The notes under the pieces were generated by a model that worked only from the letters and a program-made list of their open reading frames with translations, was not told the origin of the DNA and did no database searches. DNA of 64,000 nt. It comes from Lateolabrax maculatus (Eukaryota; Chordata; Actinopteri; Acropomatiformes; Lateolabracidae). Both the position numbers and the translations under genes were made by a program. How positions within the stretch are numbered: position 1 is the stretch's first letter; every line of letters begins with the position of its first letter. Where the stretch lies: the NCBI GenBank assembly GCA_031216445.1, contig CM062215.1:1360501-1424500 (forward strand), read 5' to 3'. Shown piece after piece: positions 34,069-46,500 of the stretch.

Positions 34069-35639
34069 TTTCAGTTGTTCCCGCTCTGTCCGCGGTCAGC
34101 TGTGCCAATAATGCAGCTTTGATTAGAGGCTTATCGCAGCCCCAACACACCCTGCATCACACCTCGGACATGTGACTCCCACAGCAGGGCCGCAAAACAA
34201 ACATACCCAAAGCACCAAGCAGTGTCACAAGGACACTTTCATGTTTTAAGTTCATGCACCTTATTGTTTCCTGTGGATTTGTATTGATTTAATGGCTGCA
34301 GAACTGAGCACAGTGTTTCAGGAAGTATTCACATCCTTTATTTCAGTAAAAGTGCTAAAAATACTCCAAGTAAAAGTCCTGCATTGGACTATACATAAAT
34401 ACATATACTTTAAACTATGATGGGGTTTACCTTCTAACCTGATCATGTGACTCAAATTGTAATGAAAAATCCAAATCAAATCAAAACAAATTGATCTGAT
34501 AATTGTCTGTAAAATGTTTCTTCATCCCAAACCACAGGAGTCACTATTTCTCTCTGTGTCCCTTCAGGCTCTTCCTCTGCTGTGCTCTGAGCAGCGGGAC
34601 GCTTTGGGCTTCAACGCCGACCTGCAACACCTGTACGCCACCGTCGTCACCGCCCAAGGCAACGCACGCACACGGAAACGCAAACTGTCTGAGGAGCGCC
34701 CTGCTGAGGAGGACCAGCCGCCCGCTGAAGACCCAGACCTCACCCCGTCTCTAGGTCTGACGTCTAGAAAAACGCAGATCTTAACTTTAAGTTTCTCGTC
34801 TTTCCACATTTAAAAAGTATAATACTTGTGAATATATCGCTCCAGGTGGATCTATCAGCAGCCAGGCAGGTGAGGACGGACAGCGAAGCCACGGCAGGCG
34901 GGTGGACGCAGCCAGAGCCAAGATGGCCGACAGACCCACTGTACAGCAGGTACAACAGGGATCACAAGAAACTGACATAGTTTGATTAATTAAGAACAGA
35001 CTCTCACATATTCACCTTTTATGATTAAATCCCTCAGTTACATCTTTTACTGATTATTTGCTTTTGGTTATTTAAATCCAAATTAGTAAAGGAAACACAG
35101 TCCCATTCTTTAGTTACAGCTGAACTGCAAGTAGAAGACCTTAAACATGTGGTCAAGTATTAAGTACTACTACTACTAATAATAAAGTAGATTTTATACA
35201 GTGCCTCTACTAAACAATGTTAATTAACCTCTTAGATTCTGCTGGACCAGTCAATCGGCTCATGTTGTTTAGCTAAACAGCTCTTTACAGAAGCTGTTCA
35301 CTTAAGAAATTTGGGAATTTCCACAAAATGTTGAATGAATATGGAAAGAATTTGAAGAAAAAAGAAAATGAAGAAGTGTTTAACTGAATAAAGAAGATGA
35401 TTAATTGATTAAAAACAGGAAAATAGATAAAACAAAGTAAAACTTTACAATATCTAAAAGATATAAGAGGTAAAAGTTAAAGAACATTATAATAAGAACA
35501 TTATATGATCAATACTGAAAAGTTAAAGATACTAAAAACGTCTGTTTGTCCTCCACAGTCTCTGCCAGTGACGTCCAACCCTGCAGAGCGACCGTCCTCC
35601 AAACCAAAGAAGAAGAAAGTGGTGGGACTGTTCAGATGA
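24206..35639 (+). CDS. nhej1: Non-homologous end-joining factor 1 (XLF)
   Basis: XLF forms filaments with XRCC4 and stimulates ligation by XRCC4-LIG4 in non-homologous end joining. Coding exons: 24206-24382, 24457-24678, 25237-25375, 25610-25668, 34568-34754, 34846-34949 and 35559-35639. All phases match, and the product is about 322 aa (human 299). Family motifs in order are MELAEVLLQRPW, LLAKSWF, QRRAQELNRRL, SELAGLPFYW.FHC, LVRPLLVMSHLLQ, DAEIQDYQENGATL and FEEQNFREDFM. The N-terminal head and coiled-coil stalk are complete. The C-terminal tail is low in similarity but ends KKKKVVGLFR, matching the human Ku-binding end (RKKPRGLFS). Two adjacent ATGs start the frame and I took the first. 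AATAAA at 35814-35819 is a likely poly(A) signal. Intron 5 is about 8.9 kb. Confidence 0.94.
27287..27344. repeat. (TG)n microsatellite
   Basis: A run of about 29 TG units followed by a short (AG)n, inside the large nhej1 intron. Further TG or CA runs in the same intron are at 25682-25720, 25948-25976, 27990-28014 and 28246-28274. Confidence 0.9.
27597..27730 (-). repeat. Dispersed fish repeat, reverse copy
   Basis: Contains GGCTAGCTGTTTCCCCCTG, CAGTCTTTATGCTAAGCTAA and a trailing CTTATTTCCCCCAATGTTCC. It is the reverse complement of the element at 53420-53610 and matches a family I recall as very common in percomorphs. Confidence 0.65.
28385..28457. repeat. (TG)n microsatellite, long
   Basis: About 36 uninterrupted TG units in the nhej1 intron. 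A second long run of about 28 units lies 140 bp further on, at 28598-28654. Confidence 0.95.
33050..33474. repeat. MITE-like element with terminal inverted repeats
   Basis: The left end TATGGAAGCCCTTCTCTGCC and the right end, read in reverse as TATGAGCCCATTTCTGCCAG, form an imperfect inverted pair about 425 bp apart. The interior has the same ATCTCATAAC/TCATAATTTC-type words as the element at 48181-48620. No coding capacity. A 4-bp AGAG on each side could be a target-site duplication but is too short to rely on. Confidence 0.6.
34016..34064. repeat. (TG)n microsatellite
   Basis: About 24 TG units in the large nhej1 intron, 500 bp before nhej1 coding exon 5. Confidence 0.9.
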
Positions 35640-37336
35640 GCCGGAGCAGTAGGACGCACACACAGACAACAATTCAGAACTTCATTAGAAAAAGTGCTTT
35701 TTTTGCATTTGATGAAAAATGGAAAAATAGGCTCATCTTTCAGACTTTTATTTTGAAGGACACTTCAGCTGGTTTTAATTAGGGTTTAGATTTTTAGATT
35801 AAAAATGTAATTAAATAAAACAAATTTGCTATTCTGTTTTTTTAACGTTTGTATTTTGGGCGGTTTTAGAGAAGTGAAACAAGCTGTTAATTAAAGGTGT
35901 AATTACAATTTAGTTGACTGTTTTTGTCCGTTATTCACATAATAAATACAGAAAATGGTTAAAATATCGGAAGACCTTCTAGTGTTGAAGAAAAATGAAT
36001 ATTTAATGCAGCAACTTTAACTTTAATCCAAATTTAGTCAAGAAAATAAACTTTTCTCTTTGTTTTTAAGCATCCAGATGGTTTTATTGATATTTCTTTT
36101 GTTTTAAATCATCTGTGTTTGTGTCTGAAGATTCCCTCTGAAGTCCTTTGTTCTGCCATGAGCTCAGACGGACGGACAGTTGGAGTATAATGAGCCGGCG
36201 GCGGTCGATAGAGCAGCCGCTCTCCTTTTTCAGAGCCCAGTGAGATGTTGACTCAAGGTGTTGCAGCATCTCGGGAATGCTATTGAAGTTTTAGTTGAAA
36301 AGTCACTGTTTGCCTGCAGGATTTCAAGAGTTTCTGTTTGACAAACGTTGCTGAAAAGTGGCGTCATGTTAACTGGAAAGGCAGACGATATATGTAAATA
36401 TATATTTATATTATTATTTGAGTCCCCTTCTGTCCTACTAATTTACTTATTTATTATTATTTACTTACTTATTTCTGTTTTTTAGAAATAACTTGGTATG
36501 TTCATATACTTGCATCACCCTGAGTCTTATGACCGAGTCTAACCCTATGTGAATGCAGGCGGTTTTGTTCAGTAATTTGGGATTAAAAGTGTCTTGTTTG
36601 GCTGCATGTCTGCTTGTTAAAGGACCAAGAATTGTAAAACAAATCTCAGTTTTTGCAGCTATTCCTCCATTAATAATAATGGCTGCTTATAAACTCTATT
36701 TCCTCTATCTAGTCGCATCAACAATAATGAACTATAAAATCTTACGAGTGGGTACGTCTGAAGACTTTCTCCATTTCTGAAGTTATGATTCGTGTAACGA
36801 TTAATCGATCAGAAGAAAATTAATAATCGATTACTTGTTTTTAAGCAATATTTGAAGATTTCAGGTTCTCAAATGTGATAATTTGGTGCTGTTCTTGGTC
36901 TTAAAGCTGGTGCTGTGGAATATTGTGATGGAAGTTGTATCACTGTTTCCTGGTGTTTTATAGACCAAACGATTAATCAAGACAATTATTGTTAGCTGCA
37001 GCCCTGACTGCCACATCTCTAATGGCTACGCCTTCATCCGCATGTGACGTAGCTTTCTTTGAAGAGGACCAATATTAACAAGATAAACAAGAACATTTTA
37101 AGAACTTTTGTTTTGGGCCCCTGAAACCCAGACTTAAGGCCCCTGGAGGTCCTCAGACCCCAGTTTGTCCTCCAGTGATGGAGGGTTTGACATCAGCAGA
37201 GGGCTCAGCCGGCTCAGCAGCCGGGTGTTGGGTGTCCCGTCTCTGTTGGTGAAACCGGACCTTCACACCCGACATGATTCACTGCAGAGAGCCGCTCCGT
37301 TATCCACAGCTGATCTCAGAGCCTCGACCGGCTCAG
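35640..37336. other. nhej1 3' UTR and ihh upstream flank
   Basis: Starts with the nhej1 3' UTR, with a likely poly(A) signal at 35814-35819. After that there is no coding exon that I can support. The sequence is AT-rich with no recognised repeat family until the TCTG array begins. Confidence 0.5.
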
Positions 37337-39560
37337 TCTCTGTCTGTCTGTCTGACCGTCTGTCTCTCTGTCTGTCTGTCTGCCTGACTGTCTGACCGTC
37401 TGACCTTCTGTCTGTCTGTCTGTCTGCCTGTCTGACCTTCTGTCTGTCCATCTGTCTGTCTGACTGACTCTCTGCCCGTCTGTCTGTCCTACTGTCTGTC
37501 TGTCTGTCTGACTCTCTCTCTCTGTCTGTCTGCCTGTCTGTCTGACTCTCTCTCTGTCTGTCTGTCTGTCCTACTGTCTGTGTGTCTGTCTGTCTGACCG
37601 ACTGTCTCTCTGTCTGTCTGACTCTCTCTCTGTCTGTCTGCCTGTCTGTCTGACTCTCTGTCTGTCTGTCCTACTGTCTGTGTGTCTGTCTGCCTGCCTG
37701 TCTGACTGACTCTCTGCCCATCTGTCTGTCCTACTGTCTGTCTGTCTGCCCATCTGTCTGTCCTACTGTCTGTCTGTCTGTCTGACCGACTGTCTCTCTG
37801 TCTGTCTGTCTGACTCTCTCTCTGTCTGTCTGTCTGTCTGACCGACTGTCTCTCTGTCTGTCTGTCTGACTCTCTCTCTGTCTGTCTGTCTGTCTGACCG
37901 ACTGTCTCTCTGTCTGTCTGTCTGTCTGCCTGACTCTCTCTCTGTCTGTCTGTCTGTCTGACTCTCTCTCTGTCTGTCTGTCTGTCCTACTGTCTGTGTG
38001 TCTGTCTGTCTGACCGACTGTCTCTCTGTCTGTCTGACTCTCTCTCTGTCTGTCTGCCTGTCTGTCTGACTCTCTGTCTGTCTGTCCTACTGTCTGTGTG
38101 TCTGTCTGCCTGCCTGTCTGACTGACTCTCTGCCCATCTGTCTGTCCTACTGTCTGTCTGTCTGTCTGTCTGACTCTCTCTCTGTCTGTCTGTCTGTCTG
38201 ACTCTCTCTCTGTCTGTCTGTCTGTCCTACTGTCTGTGTGTCTGTCTGTCTGACCGACTGTCTCTCTGTCTGTCTGACTCTCTCTCTGTCTGTCTGTCTG
38301 TCTGACCGACTGTCTCTCTGTCTGTCTGTCTGACTCTCTCTCTGTCTGTCTGTCTGTCTGACCGACTGTCTCTCTGTCTGTCTGTCTGACTCTCTCTCTG
38401 TCTGTCTGTCTGTCTGACCGACTGTCTCTCTGTCTGTCTGTCTGTCTGCCTGACTCTCTCTCTGTCTGTCTGTCTGTCTGACTCTCTCTCTGTCTGTCTG
38501 TCTGTCCTACTGTCTGTGTGTCTGTCTGCCTGCCTGTCTGACTGACTCTCTGCCCATCTGTCTGTCCTACTGTCTGTCTGTCTGCCCATCTGTCTGTCCT
38601 ACTGTCTGTCTGTCTGTCTGACCGACTGTCTCTCTGTCTGTCTGTCTGACTCTCTCTCTGTCTGTCTGTCTGTCTGACCGACTGTCTCTCTGTCTGTCTG
38701 TCTGACTCTCTCTCTGTCTGTCTGTCTGTCTGACCGACTGTCTCTCTGTCTGTCTGACTCTCTCTCTGTCTGTCTGCCTGTCTGTCTGACTCTCTGTCTG
38801 TCTGTCCTACTGTCTGTGTGTCTGTCTGCCTGCCTGTCTGACTGACTCTCTGCCCATCTGTCTGTCCTACTGTCTGTCTGTCTGCCCATCTGTCTGTCCT
38901 ACTGTCTCTCTGTCTGTCTGTCTGACTCTCTCTCTGTCTGTCTGTCTGTCTGACCGACTGTCTCTCTGTCTGTCTGTCTGTCTGCCTGACTCTCTCTCTG
39001 TCTGTCTGTCTGTCTGACTTTCTCTCTGTCTGTCTGTCTGTCCTACTGTCTGTGTGTCTGTCTGTCTGACCGACTGTCTCTCTGTCTGTCTGACTCTCTC
39101 TCTGTCTGTCTGCCTGTCTGTCTGACTCGCTGTCTGTCTGTCCTACTGTCTGTGTGTCTGTCTGCCTGCCTGTCTGACTGACTCTCTGCCCATCTGTCTG
39201 TCCTACTGTCTGTCTGTCTGTCTGACCGACTGTCTCTCTGTCTGTCTGTCTGACTCTCTCTCTGTCTGTCTGTCTGTCTGACCGACTGTCTCTCTGTCTG
39301 TCTGTCTGTCTGTCTGTCTGACTCTCTCTGTCTGTCTGTCTGTCTGTCTGACTCTCTCTCTGTCTGTCTGCCTGCCTGTCTGACTGACTCTCTGCCCATC
39401 TGTCTGTCCTACTGTCTGTCTGTCTGTCTGACCGACTGTCTCTCTGTCTGTCTGTCTGACTCTCTCTCTGTCTGTCTGTCTGTCTGACCGACTGTCTCTC
39501 TGTCTGTCTGTCTGTCTGTCTGTCTGCCTCTCTGTCTGTCTGTCTGTCCTACTGTCTGTG
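37337..39560. repeat. 2.2 kb TCTG-rich satellite-like array
   Basis: Nearly pure (TCTG)n with regular variants: GACCGAC, GACTCTCTCTC, CCTACTG and CTGCCCATC words recur in a fixed order. The composite GACTGACTCTCTGCCCATC followed by TGTCTGTCCTACTG appears near 37703, 38121, 38541, 38841, 39178 and 39381, which points to longer blocks of about 300-420 bp that were themselves duplicated. The minus-strand 'TDRQ' open frames are artefacts of a 4-bp repeat read in three frames. The array sits 1.0 kb upstream of the ihh start codon. Its true length may be mis-assembled. Confidence 0.95.
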
Positions 39561-39779
39561 AATGTAGAATAATCTCTGAAATGTTTTCTGACCTTCACAG
39601 ACTGATTTTTCTCTTCTCTCCTAGTTGGGGTCCTGGGCCCTTCAGGGGGTCCTGGGCCCTTCAGGGGTCCTGGAGGGTTTCCCAGGCGGTCCCGGTTTAA
39701 CGTCACTATAAGGCGCCTGCACAGTGAGAAACCGGTGGTCAGAGGTCTGTTACTTCCTCACCTACAGCACAGACGGTTA

Positions 39780-40595
39780 TGTCATTCTGTAACGACTCTC
39801 AAATCTTCCAGAGGAGGGGTGAGAAAGTTTGGAGCGCAGGTCTTTACGCGCGCACCTGCGCTCCTGGAGACGAGGGTCCAAAGGACAGAGTGAGCACGCG
39901 CCAGCCAGCCCGGGCAGTCTCGTGGCCCGGTGTTTGTCTGTCCTCTTGGCTGAAGCCCCGGCTGACAATAAACAGATGAAGGCGGCCGCGGGGCCTGTGC
40001 CACCCCGGTGGGAGGAGAGGACGCAGCTGAGGGCAGGTCCAGCAGGGCGCGGTCTTCTTCTTCTCCTGCGGCACCTCATCTGTACTGTAGTAGGATCTCT
40101 TGCGTTTCCATTTCTGCCAACAGCCCTGCGCCACAGGGACGCATTGAGAACAAACCCGAGAGGCAGAAACCGCTGCGGGGACACCCTTTGACCGCCGTGC
40201 CCAACAGGCGCAGCCAGACTACGCACCGCGCGCCTCCGTGTCTGTCTGTAGACCTTTTCTCACAGCTCCGACACAGAGAGGCTGCTTTGAACCTGCCTGC
40301 CAAGATAAACTCACCTCGCCTATTTATGCCCCTGCCTCCGCGTGCACTCGGGACAGGAGAGTGTCAGCGGCTCAGAGGACGGGTTCAGGTCTTTCCAGCT
40401 CGTCTCCAGCGGCGCACTGGTCACTTTTACGCGCGGGGAATGGCCACGTTTGGGGACTCGGGAATGAGTCCTGCTCCGTTACCTCCACTCTAAAACTATA
40501 AAGGGGAACCCACGCGGGGGGACGCGCATCAAGAGAACTACAGCGGTGACATTTTGGCCACCCGCCGGGGGGTTACATACCGGCCCCGGGGCGGA
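39780..40595 (+). promoter_or_regulatory. ihh promoter and 5' UTR, CpG-rich
   Basis: GC- and CpG-rich sequence immediately upstream of ihh, in contrast to the AT-rich flanks. A TATA-like ACTATAAAGG lies at 40495-40504, about 95 bp before the ATG, so initiation near 40530 is plausible. An in-frame upstream ATG at 40554 would add 14 residues (MATRRGVTYRPRGG) ahead of the signal peptide and is probably not used. The many overlapping open frames here reflect high GC. Confidence 0.65.
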
Positions 40596-43500
40596 ATGCT
40601 GCTCCCGACGCTGGTGACGTGCCTCGCCGGGTGCGCCTTTCTCCTCTCGCCGGTCAGCGAGGGTTGCGGACCGGGTAGAGGCTACGGCAAGAGGCGGTCA
40701 CCGCGGAAGCTCGCGCCGCTCGCCTACAAGCAGTTCAGCCCCAACGTGGCCGAGAAGACTTTAGGGGCCAGCGGGAGATACGAAGGGAAAATAACCCGGA
40801 ACTCTGAGCGCTTCAAGGAGCTCACCCCGAACTACAACCCCGACATCATCTTCAAGGATGAGGAGAACACAGGTGCAGACCGCATGATGACACAGGTAAC
40901 CCTCCCGGCTGCCGTAGTGCCTTTCAGCCTGGGCTTCCAGCAGTGGAACCTGCTTATTAAGGCGGTATTTCGGTGCACTTTGCCCAGTCTTTAAACGCGT
41001 GGACACTGTTATCTTTTTCCGCATTTCTTGTTGACTCAAGGCTCGTCCCTGCAGGAAAAACAGTCTTGACAAACAAAATTGTTTTTGAGTCACATTTTCT
41101 GAAGAATTTCAATCAAATCCACCAAAAGACAAATCGGGTTTTGTGCTATTTAAAGTGTCACAGCAGCCTCACTGGGAGATAATTTAAACTTCTTTCAGAT
41201 AAAAACACAATCTAAGCACTTTTTCTCAAATTAAAATGGTTTTAAGGTGGACTTTTTTCTTGCAGTGCTGCTCTTTGAGAAACTGATTACAAAATCTGTG
41301 TGTTTGCACAAGTCATTCTTCAGTCAATTCTGTAACAACCCTGCGGCTGTTTGTGGACTGTGTAGGTGACCAGTTTGAATCAGAGCTCCTCTCCTGCTCC
41401 GCATGAACTTCCAGAGGTTCACTGTGGCCAGCTCGTGCGTAAAAGAGGGCAACCCCGTCTAAAAATGTATGGAAAAGCGGTCGCTCTTAATTAAAACACT
41501 ATGTCCTCTGTTTTACATCATGTTTTTTGGTGGAAAAACAGCCAAAAGTCGTATTTGGTTAGAGCCCGGGTCAAGCGTGTACTGATGTTTACCGTTTTCG
41601 TTTTTAGCCCGACTGGCCAGAGTTAACAGTCGCCTTTTGGACTGTCAAAAATTTTTACGACACCGTCATTGATGTGGCCTGGGTGGAATTTATTTGACTC
41701 CCAATTTCCCCAGGAATAAAGTATTTATATCTGGCTCTTGTGACCGCGGGCTTCCTCCCCGAGCTGCAGCGCTTATGTCCACAGACCCACGTGGGGAATC
41801 AAAGCGCGCACTCCAGTCTGGAGCTGTCACCTAGAAATATCTGCCGGTGCGAGACCTTCAGCCGGGTGTGACTGACAAAATGTACAAGAGAAAGTCTTTA
41901 AATGCACTAGGCAAAAGCAGCACGTAGGGATGAGTTCATTTCGCTTTGGGTTTCGAGCAAATAAACCGGATTCGAGCGTTTCAGCTGACTTCATTGGGTT
42001 CAAACTTTCAAAAGTGCACCTACACGAGAGGCAAGCGAGATAAAACTGAAAACTTCGAATTTGGTGATTAAATAAAAAGTTCAGACAGCTTTTTAGGTGA
42101 AACGTCTCCAAACAGGACATTTTTTGCAGCGCGCACCCGGAGCTGCGGCGCGTCAGCGGCGCTGACCTGCACACAATTTATGGGCTTCAAGCCGCAGGAG
42201 ACAGCCTCCTGTTTGTCTTTTACTATTCCGTGTTACTTTTTGTTTGTTTTCGCAGCGCACATGTGCAGAAATAGCCCACTTCACTTGTGTTGAAGCCGTA
42301 ATTATACCGATTTTTTTCCGCCTCTTTATTTTTTATTCGCTTTTTCCTGGGCGCTGCAGCTGCATACAGACGCGACTGTTCAGGGGCGAAGCCACACTGC
42401 AAAAAGTGTCATTCCCCACATTTAACTTGCTCTTTTAATTAGTTCAGATATTTTCAAAGCACATGTGATTGTGTGGACGTGTAAAAAGTGCAGGGTTATT
42501 TCACTTCATTTAAATCAATTTCCACTGATTTCAGGGATTTCTTGCAGACATGACGCGTAAAAAATGCTCCAAAAAATACCAACTTCCAGAAAACAAAAGT
42601 TTTTGATCTGGTCTGAAGTGCACTTAAATCAAGAGAACACACTTTGGTCTTTGCAGATTTCGTCCCATCATCTTCAGAAAACAAGACTTTTAGACGCAAC
42701 TGACCTGTTCATTTTTTGCAGCGTAAAGGTGTGCACAGGCGCATGTTGTCAGCCTGCGCGTCCAATGTTTGTGCAGCCAGCGGTTTAGTGCTTAACCCGC
42801 TGCTACAGAAACCCCCGTCGATCTGTATACCTTGAAAGGAAAACCAACAAAATGTATCGTCTGATTTATGAAGTCCAGCTCGTTGCTCTGACCGCAGAGA
42901 GAAAACATAAGACGTTAAAATCCACAGTGAACACTGTGAAAAGGCATCTGTGGCCACCGAGCCGCGAGCTATTCTTATCACAGCCAACATGGAAAAAGAC
43001 ATTTATAGCGTTTAATCCCACTTTTCACTCTTAATAGGCTGAAACACCACTGAGAGACGCTTTCAGGGGCTGCAGGGAAGCGACCAGACGTCCTATAGTC
43101 AGGATTTAATAAGAAACTGCAGTTTAGATTTCCTTCATTTTATCTGTCAGTCAAGTGAAATAAAACCAGCAGATAAAACTGCCCTCTAGTGTGATCTTAA
43201 TGAGGCATTTGTGGCATATTCTGACCTTTAATTGACCAGAAAAAAGGGTTTTCTCAGGATTTTAGAGTGGGAGATTCTACAGGTTAAAGTTAATGACTAA
43301 AGTCAATAAATAAAGTAACATCTTCCAAAGTTTATTTGTTTGAAATCAGACTAAAAGGAGTTTTGAGATTGTCATAGCGCCCTCCACAGGCCAAGAGGTG
43401 CCATCACACAAAGCCTCATCTATCAAATCCAACATCATGTTTGACTCAAACAAAAATGATTGTGTGAGAAACAAGCGACCAATCAGAGCTTTGTAATCAG

Positions 43501-46500
43501 GATTAGTCCCCACATCCATGAAAAACAGAAGCAGATGATGGACATAAAAATGGTGACAAGCCCTTTAAGTTAACTGCTCGTGGAAACCGGCTGATCCATT
43601 TAGACCTAAAATGGCAGGACCGATCATTCCTACATGGCAGAAATCAGCTAACATTAAGTTCAGGCTGAATTTATTTAGTGAATAAAATGTAAATTCAGTC
43701 CTGGAATTCACCACATTTGTAAAACTTGGAAATAACTTCTGTTCATGCAGCCTTTGTTTGGTCAACCAGCCTCTAAAGGTCTGGACTCATCGTCCTGTAA
43801 ATGCATCCCACATTAACAAGTTACACATTTTAAACTTTGTTTCCAGCCTTCATTTGTTCAGCTGATTCGTAAACTTTTAAACTCATCATCATGTCAAATT
43901 CATCCAAAATTGGACTGGTGTCTTGAAATGTCACGTTTGAGTTTGAATATGAAACAGGACCACGTTTATATAATGAATCCTCTCCTGCATTTGTGGAAAT
44001 TGGATGACGTGATCGAAACTGGACCCACCAAGTGTCAAAGCTTAGTTTTAATGGGAAACAGCGTCCTCCTCAGGCCAACATGTGCCATTTTTTAACAAAG
44101 TCGGACGAGAGCTGGCTGAGATTTCGAGTCAAAATAAAAAATCTTGAACTTTTTTCGTTCAGTCCTACATGTTGTTAAACTAACTTGTTCAGTGTACCCA
44201 AAAGTATTATTTTTAAAAGTACTCTTCTCCTACTCTTGTGAACATTTTAAGTGTTGGCCAAGAAAACCTTTCTGAACTTTATTTAAAGGCTATTTGGTCT
44301 TAAATTTGGGACCCCGAATAACAGCGCCCTCTTCAGGCAAATCTGTGCCATTTCTTTAACAAATGTCTCCCTTTATATTGTGAAATTCAAACCAGGAGTA
44401 TCTGAGAGGTCCCCTGAGATGTCACGTTGGATAAATCCCCCTTAACCCCCCCCGACAATGCTGCCTGGGTGTGATTTACGTGATCGGAGCCGACTGCAGG
44501 ATTTATTTGCGAGAGCTGGAGCAGGAGGGAGTTTAATGAGTCCCTCAATAGACCCTCTCACCTTGTGTTTGCTCACCCTGACCAGACTCCAGGTTTAGAG
44601 GGACGCTGAGGACCTCTTGTTCATGTAGCAGCCTCCCCCGTCACCCCCCCACCGTCACCCAACCACCCTATAACCTCACAGTCCCCCCTTCACCCCCTCA
44701 CCCCTCCATCCATCCTTAACATAGCTCCCTTCGCTCACCACAGAGAGCAAACATCGGGCCGAGCTGGGACAGCAGGGGTGCATTGTGGGAAGGCTGCAGC
44801 CACAGACAAGGGGGGAGAAGGGTGACTGGGGTGACTGGGGTGTGACGGGGATTTGGTGAGGTGGATGGGTGTAAACGTCCTGAGCCTGCACTTTTCCTGA
44901 TGCTCTCTGATTGGTTGAAAAGTTCAGGCTCAGAGAGTTCAAAGGTCAGGACGACACTCCTGAGATCCGACAGGAGGAAGTGAGGCACAAGGGTCCACAA
45001 GCAACAAATCCCCCCCCCCAAAAAATGAATAGTAAAAGTTCTTCCACTCTCCCTGTAAACAGAAATATGTCAGTTGGAATCAAAACCTCAGAACGTGAGA
45101 GATTTAGTTAATACGAAAACTACATTTGTACAGACATAAAACAGCTGTGTCTGTTTTCCTGCAGCGCTGCAAAGACAAGCTGAACTCTCTGGCCATCTCG
45201 GTGATGAACCTGTGGCCCGGGGTTCGGCTGCGGGTCACCGAGGGCTGGGACGAGGACGGCCACCACTCTGAGGAGTCGCTGCACTACGAAGGCCGAGCAG
45301 TAGACATCACCACCTCGGACCGAGACAGGAACAAGTACGCCATGCTGGCGCGACTGGCGGTGGAGGCCGGGTTTGACTGGGTGTACTACGAGTCCAAGGC
45401 CCACATTCACTGCAGCGTCAAGTCAGGTGAGGGAGTACAGGGTCTGAAATCTTTAGCTTTTTATTCAGGGAATGGTCTTCCAGAGAGCTTGTAAACACTC
45501 TGGTCTGCAGGTTAAAGTAAAGGCCTCAGTATGCTTCAGGCAAACTAGATCATAGTGTTGTCTGACCACATTTAAAAGACTCAAGACGCTGTTAGACGAT
45601 CCAACAAGCACTGAGTTTGAGGCATACTGAAATCTTGAAGATTTTAATACAAATCAGGAAAGAAGCTGGATCTGTTATATTTCACAATAATTCTCCTAAC
45701 TCTGTTTCCTAAAAATTATGTTTCTATAATACTAACGTAAATTCTGCCTGGATTCTGTATTTTATCAACATGATGAGGAAATGTTTTTAACGAAAGTATC
45801 TGAAAGGTTTCAACATGCTCAAACTGAACTGCAGTATCTTTCACTGACAAGGAATTTCATTCAATTCATTCAATGTGTTAATGGTTACATTTAGGTAACT
45901 CAAAGCATTTGGTTGAGGTGAGGACAGATCTTAAGAAGTGTTTTAGAGCCTTAACTGAACCGGACGCAGGACAACCAAAGAGTACTTGTACAAGAGCTTT
46001 AATATTTAAGGCTTCTTTTATCAGGAACTGCTTCCGCCGCCATTTCCTTTTCCTTTTTAACATTTTTGTTTCCCTATTTTATTCCTGATCACTAACCTTC
46101 TTCTTGCTTGCATCTTTAAGTATGTAGGCGCTTATCAGCATTTCCCCCTTTCTTCATCCGTCTCATCTGCCACTCACCCCGTGTTTCCTCATGTTAGGCC
46201 AAGTTCTACGTCACGTCTAAATGTTTTCAAATGCTTCTGTGAGCTGTTTGTGGCTTTCTTGCTTTCCTCGCACAGAAGCCGGCTCATCTGCGCTTTATAC
46301 GGCCGACTATCGGCTGATTCGTTAGGAGGAAAATGCGTAAACATGTTGTGGCTGAGCTGTGCAGATTGCATTTGCACTTGAATTAAACATTCTTATCCAG
46401 AAACCTTACCAGGTATAAATTGCATGTTTACACTAAGTGGAAATTGGCCTCTTCTCTCTTGTGTTAAATCAGCTGCTAAAGGTCTGCAGACTCTGTTTAG

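Larger units (their letters stand above)
25669..34567 (+). other. nhej1 large intron
   Basis: No exon with similarity to a known protein was found in this 8.9 kb. It contains many microsatellites, a reverse copy of a percomorph-type repeat (27597-27730), a MITE-like element (33050-33474), poly-G runs near 29845 and 32490, and part of a dispersed repeat near 34312-34430. In mammals IHH enhancers lie in NHEJ1 introns, so this intron is the first place to look for ihh control elements. No enhancer can be called from one sequence alone. Confidence 0.6.

Noticed and set aside
37263..39706. Long minus-strand frames rich in T, D, R and Q
   Set aside because: They are translations of the TCTG tetranucleotide array; the repeat simply cycles through the same codons.
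39777..40493. Several overlapping open frames of 70-160 codons on both strands
   Set aside because: GC-rich ihh promoter and 5' UTR with few stop codons; no homology or splice context.
40554..40595. Upstream in-frame ATG of ihh
   Set aside because: It would place 14 polar residues before a normal signal peptide. The ATG at 40596 gives the usual hedgehog N-terminus.
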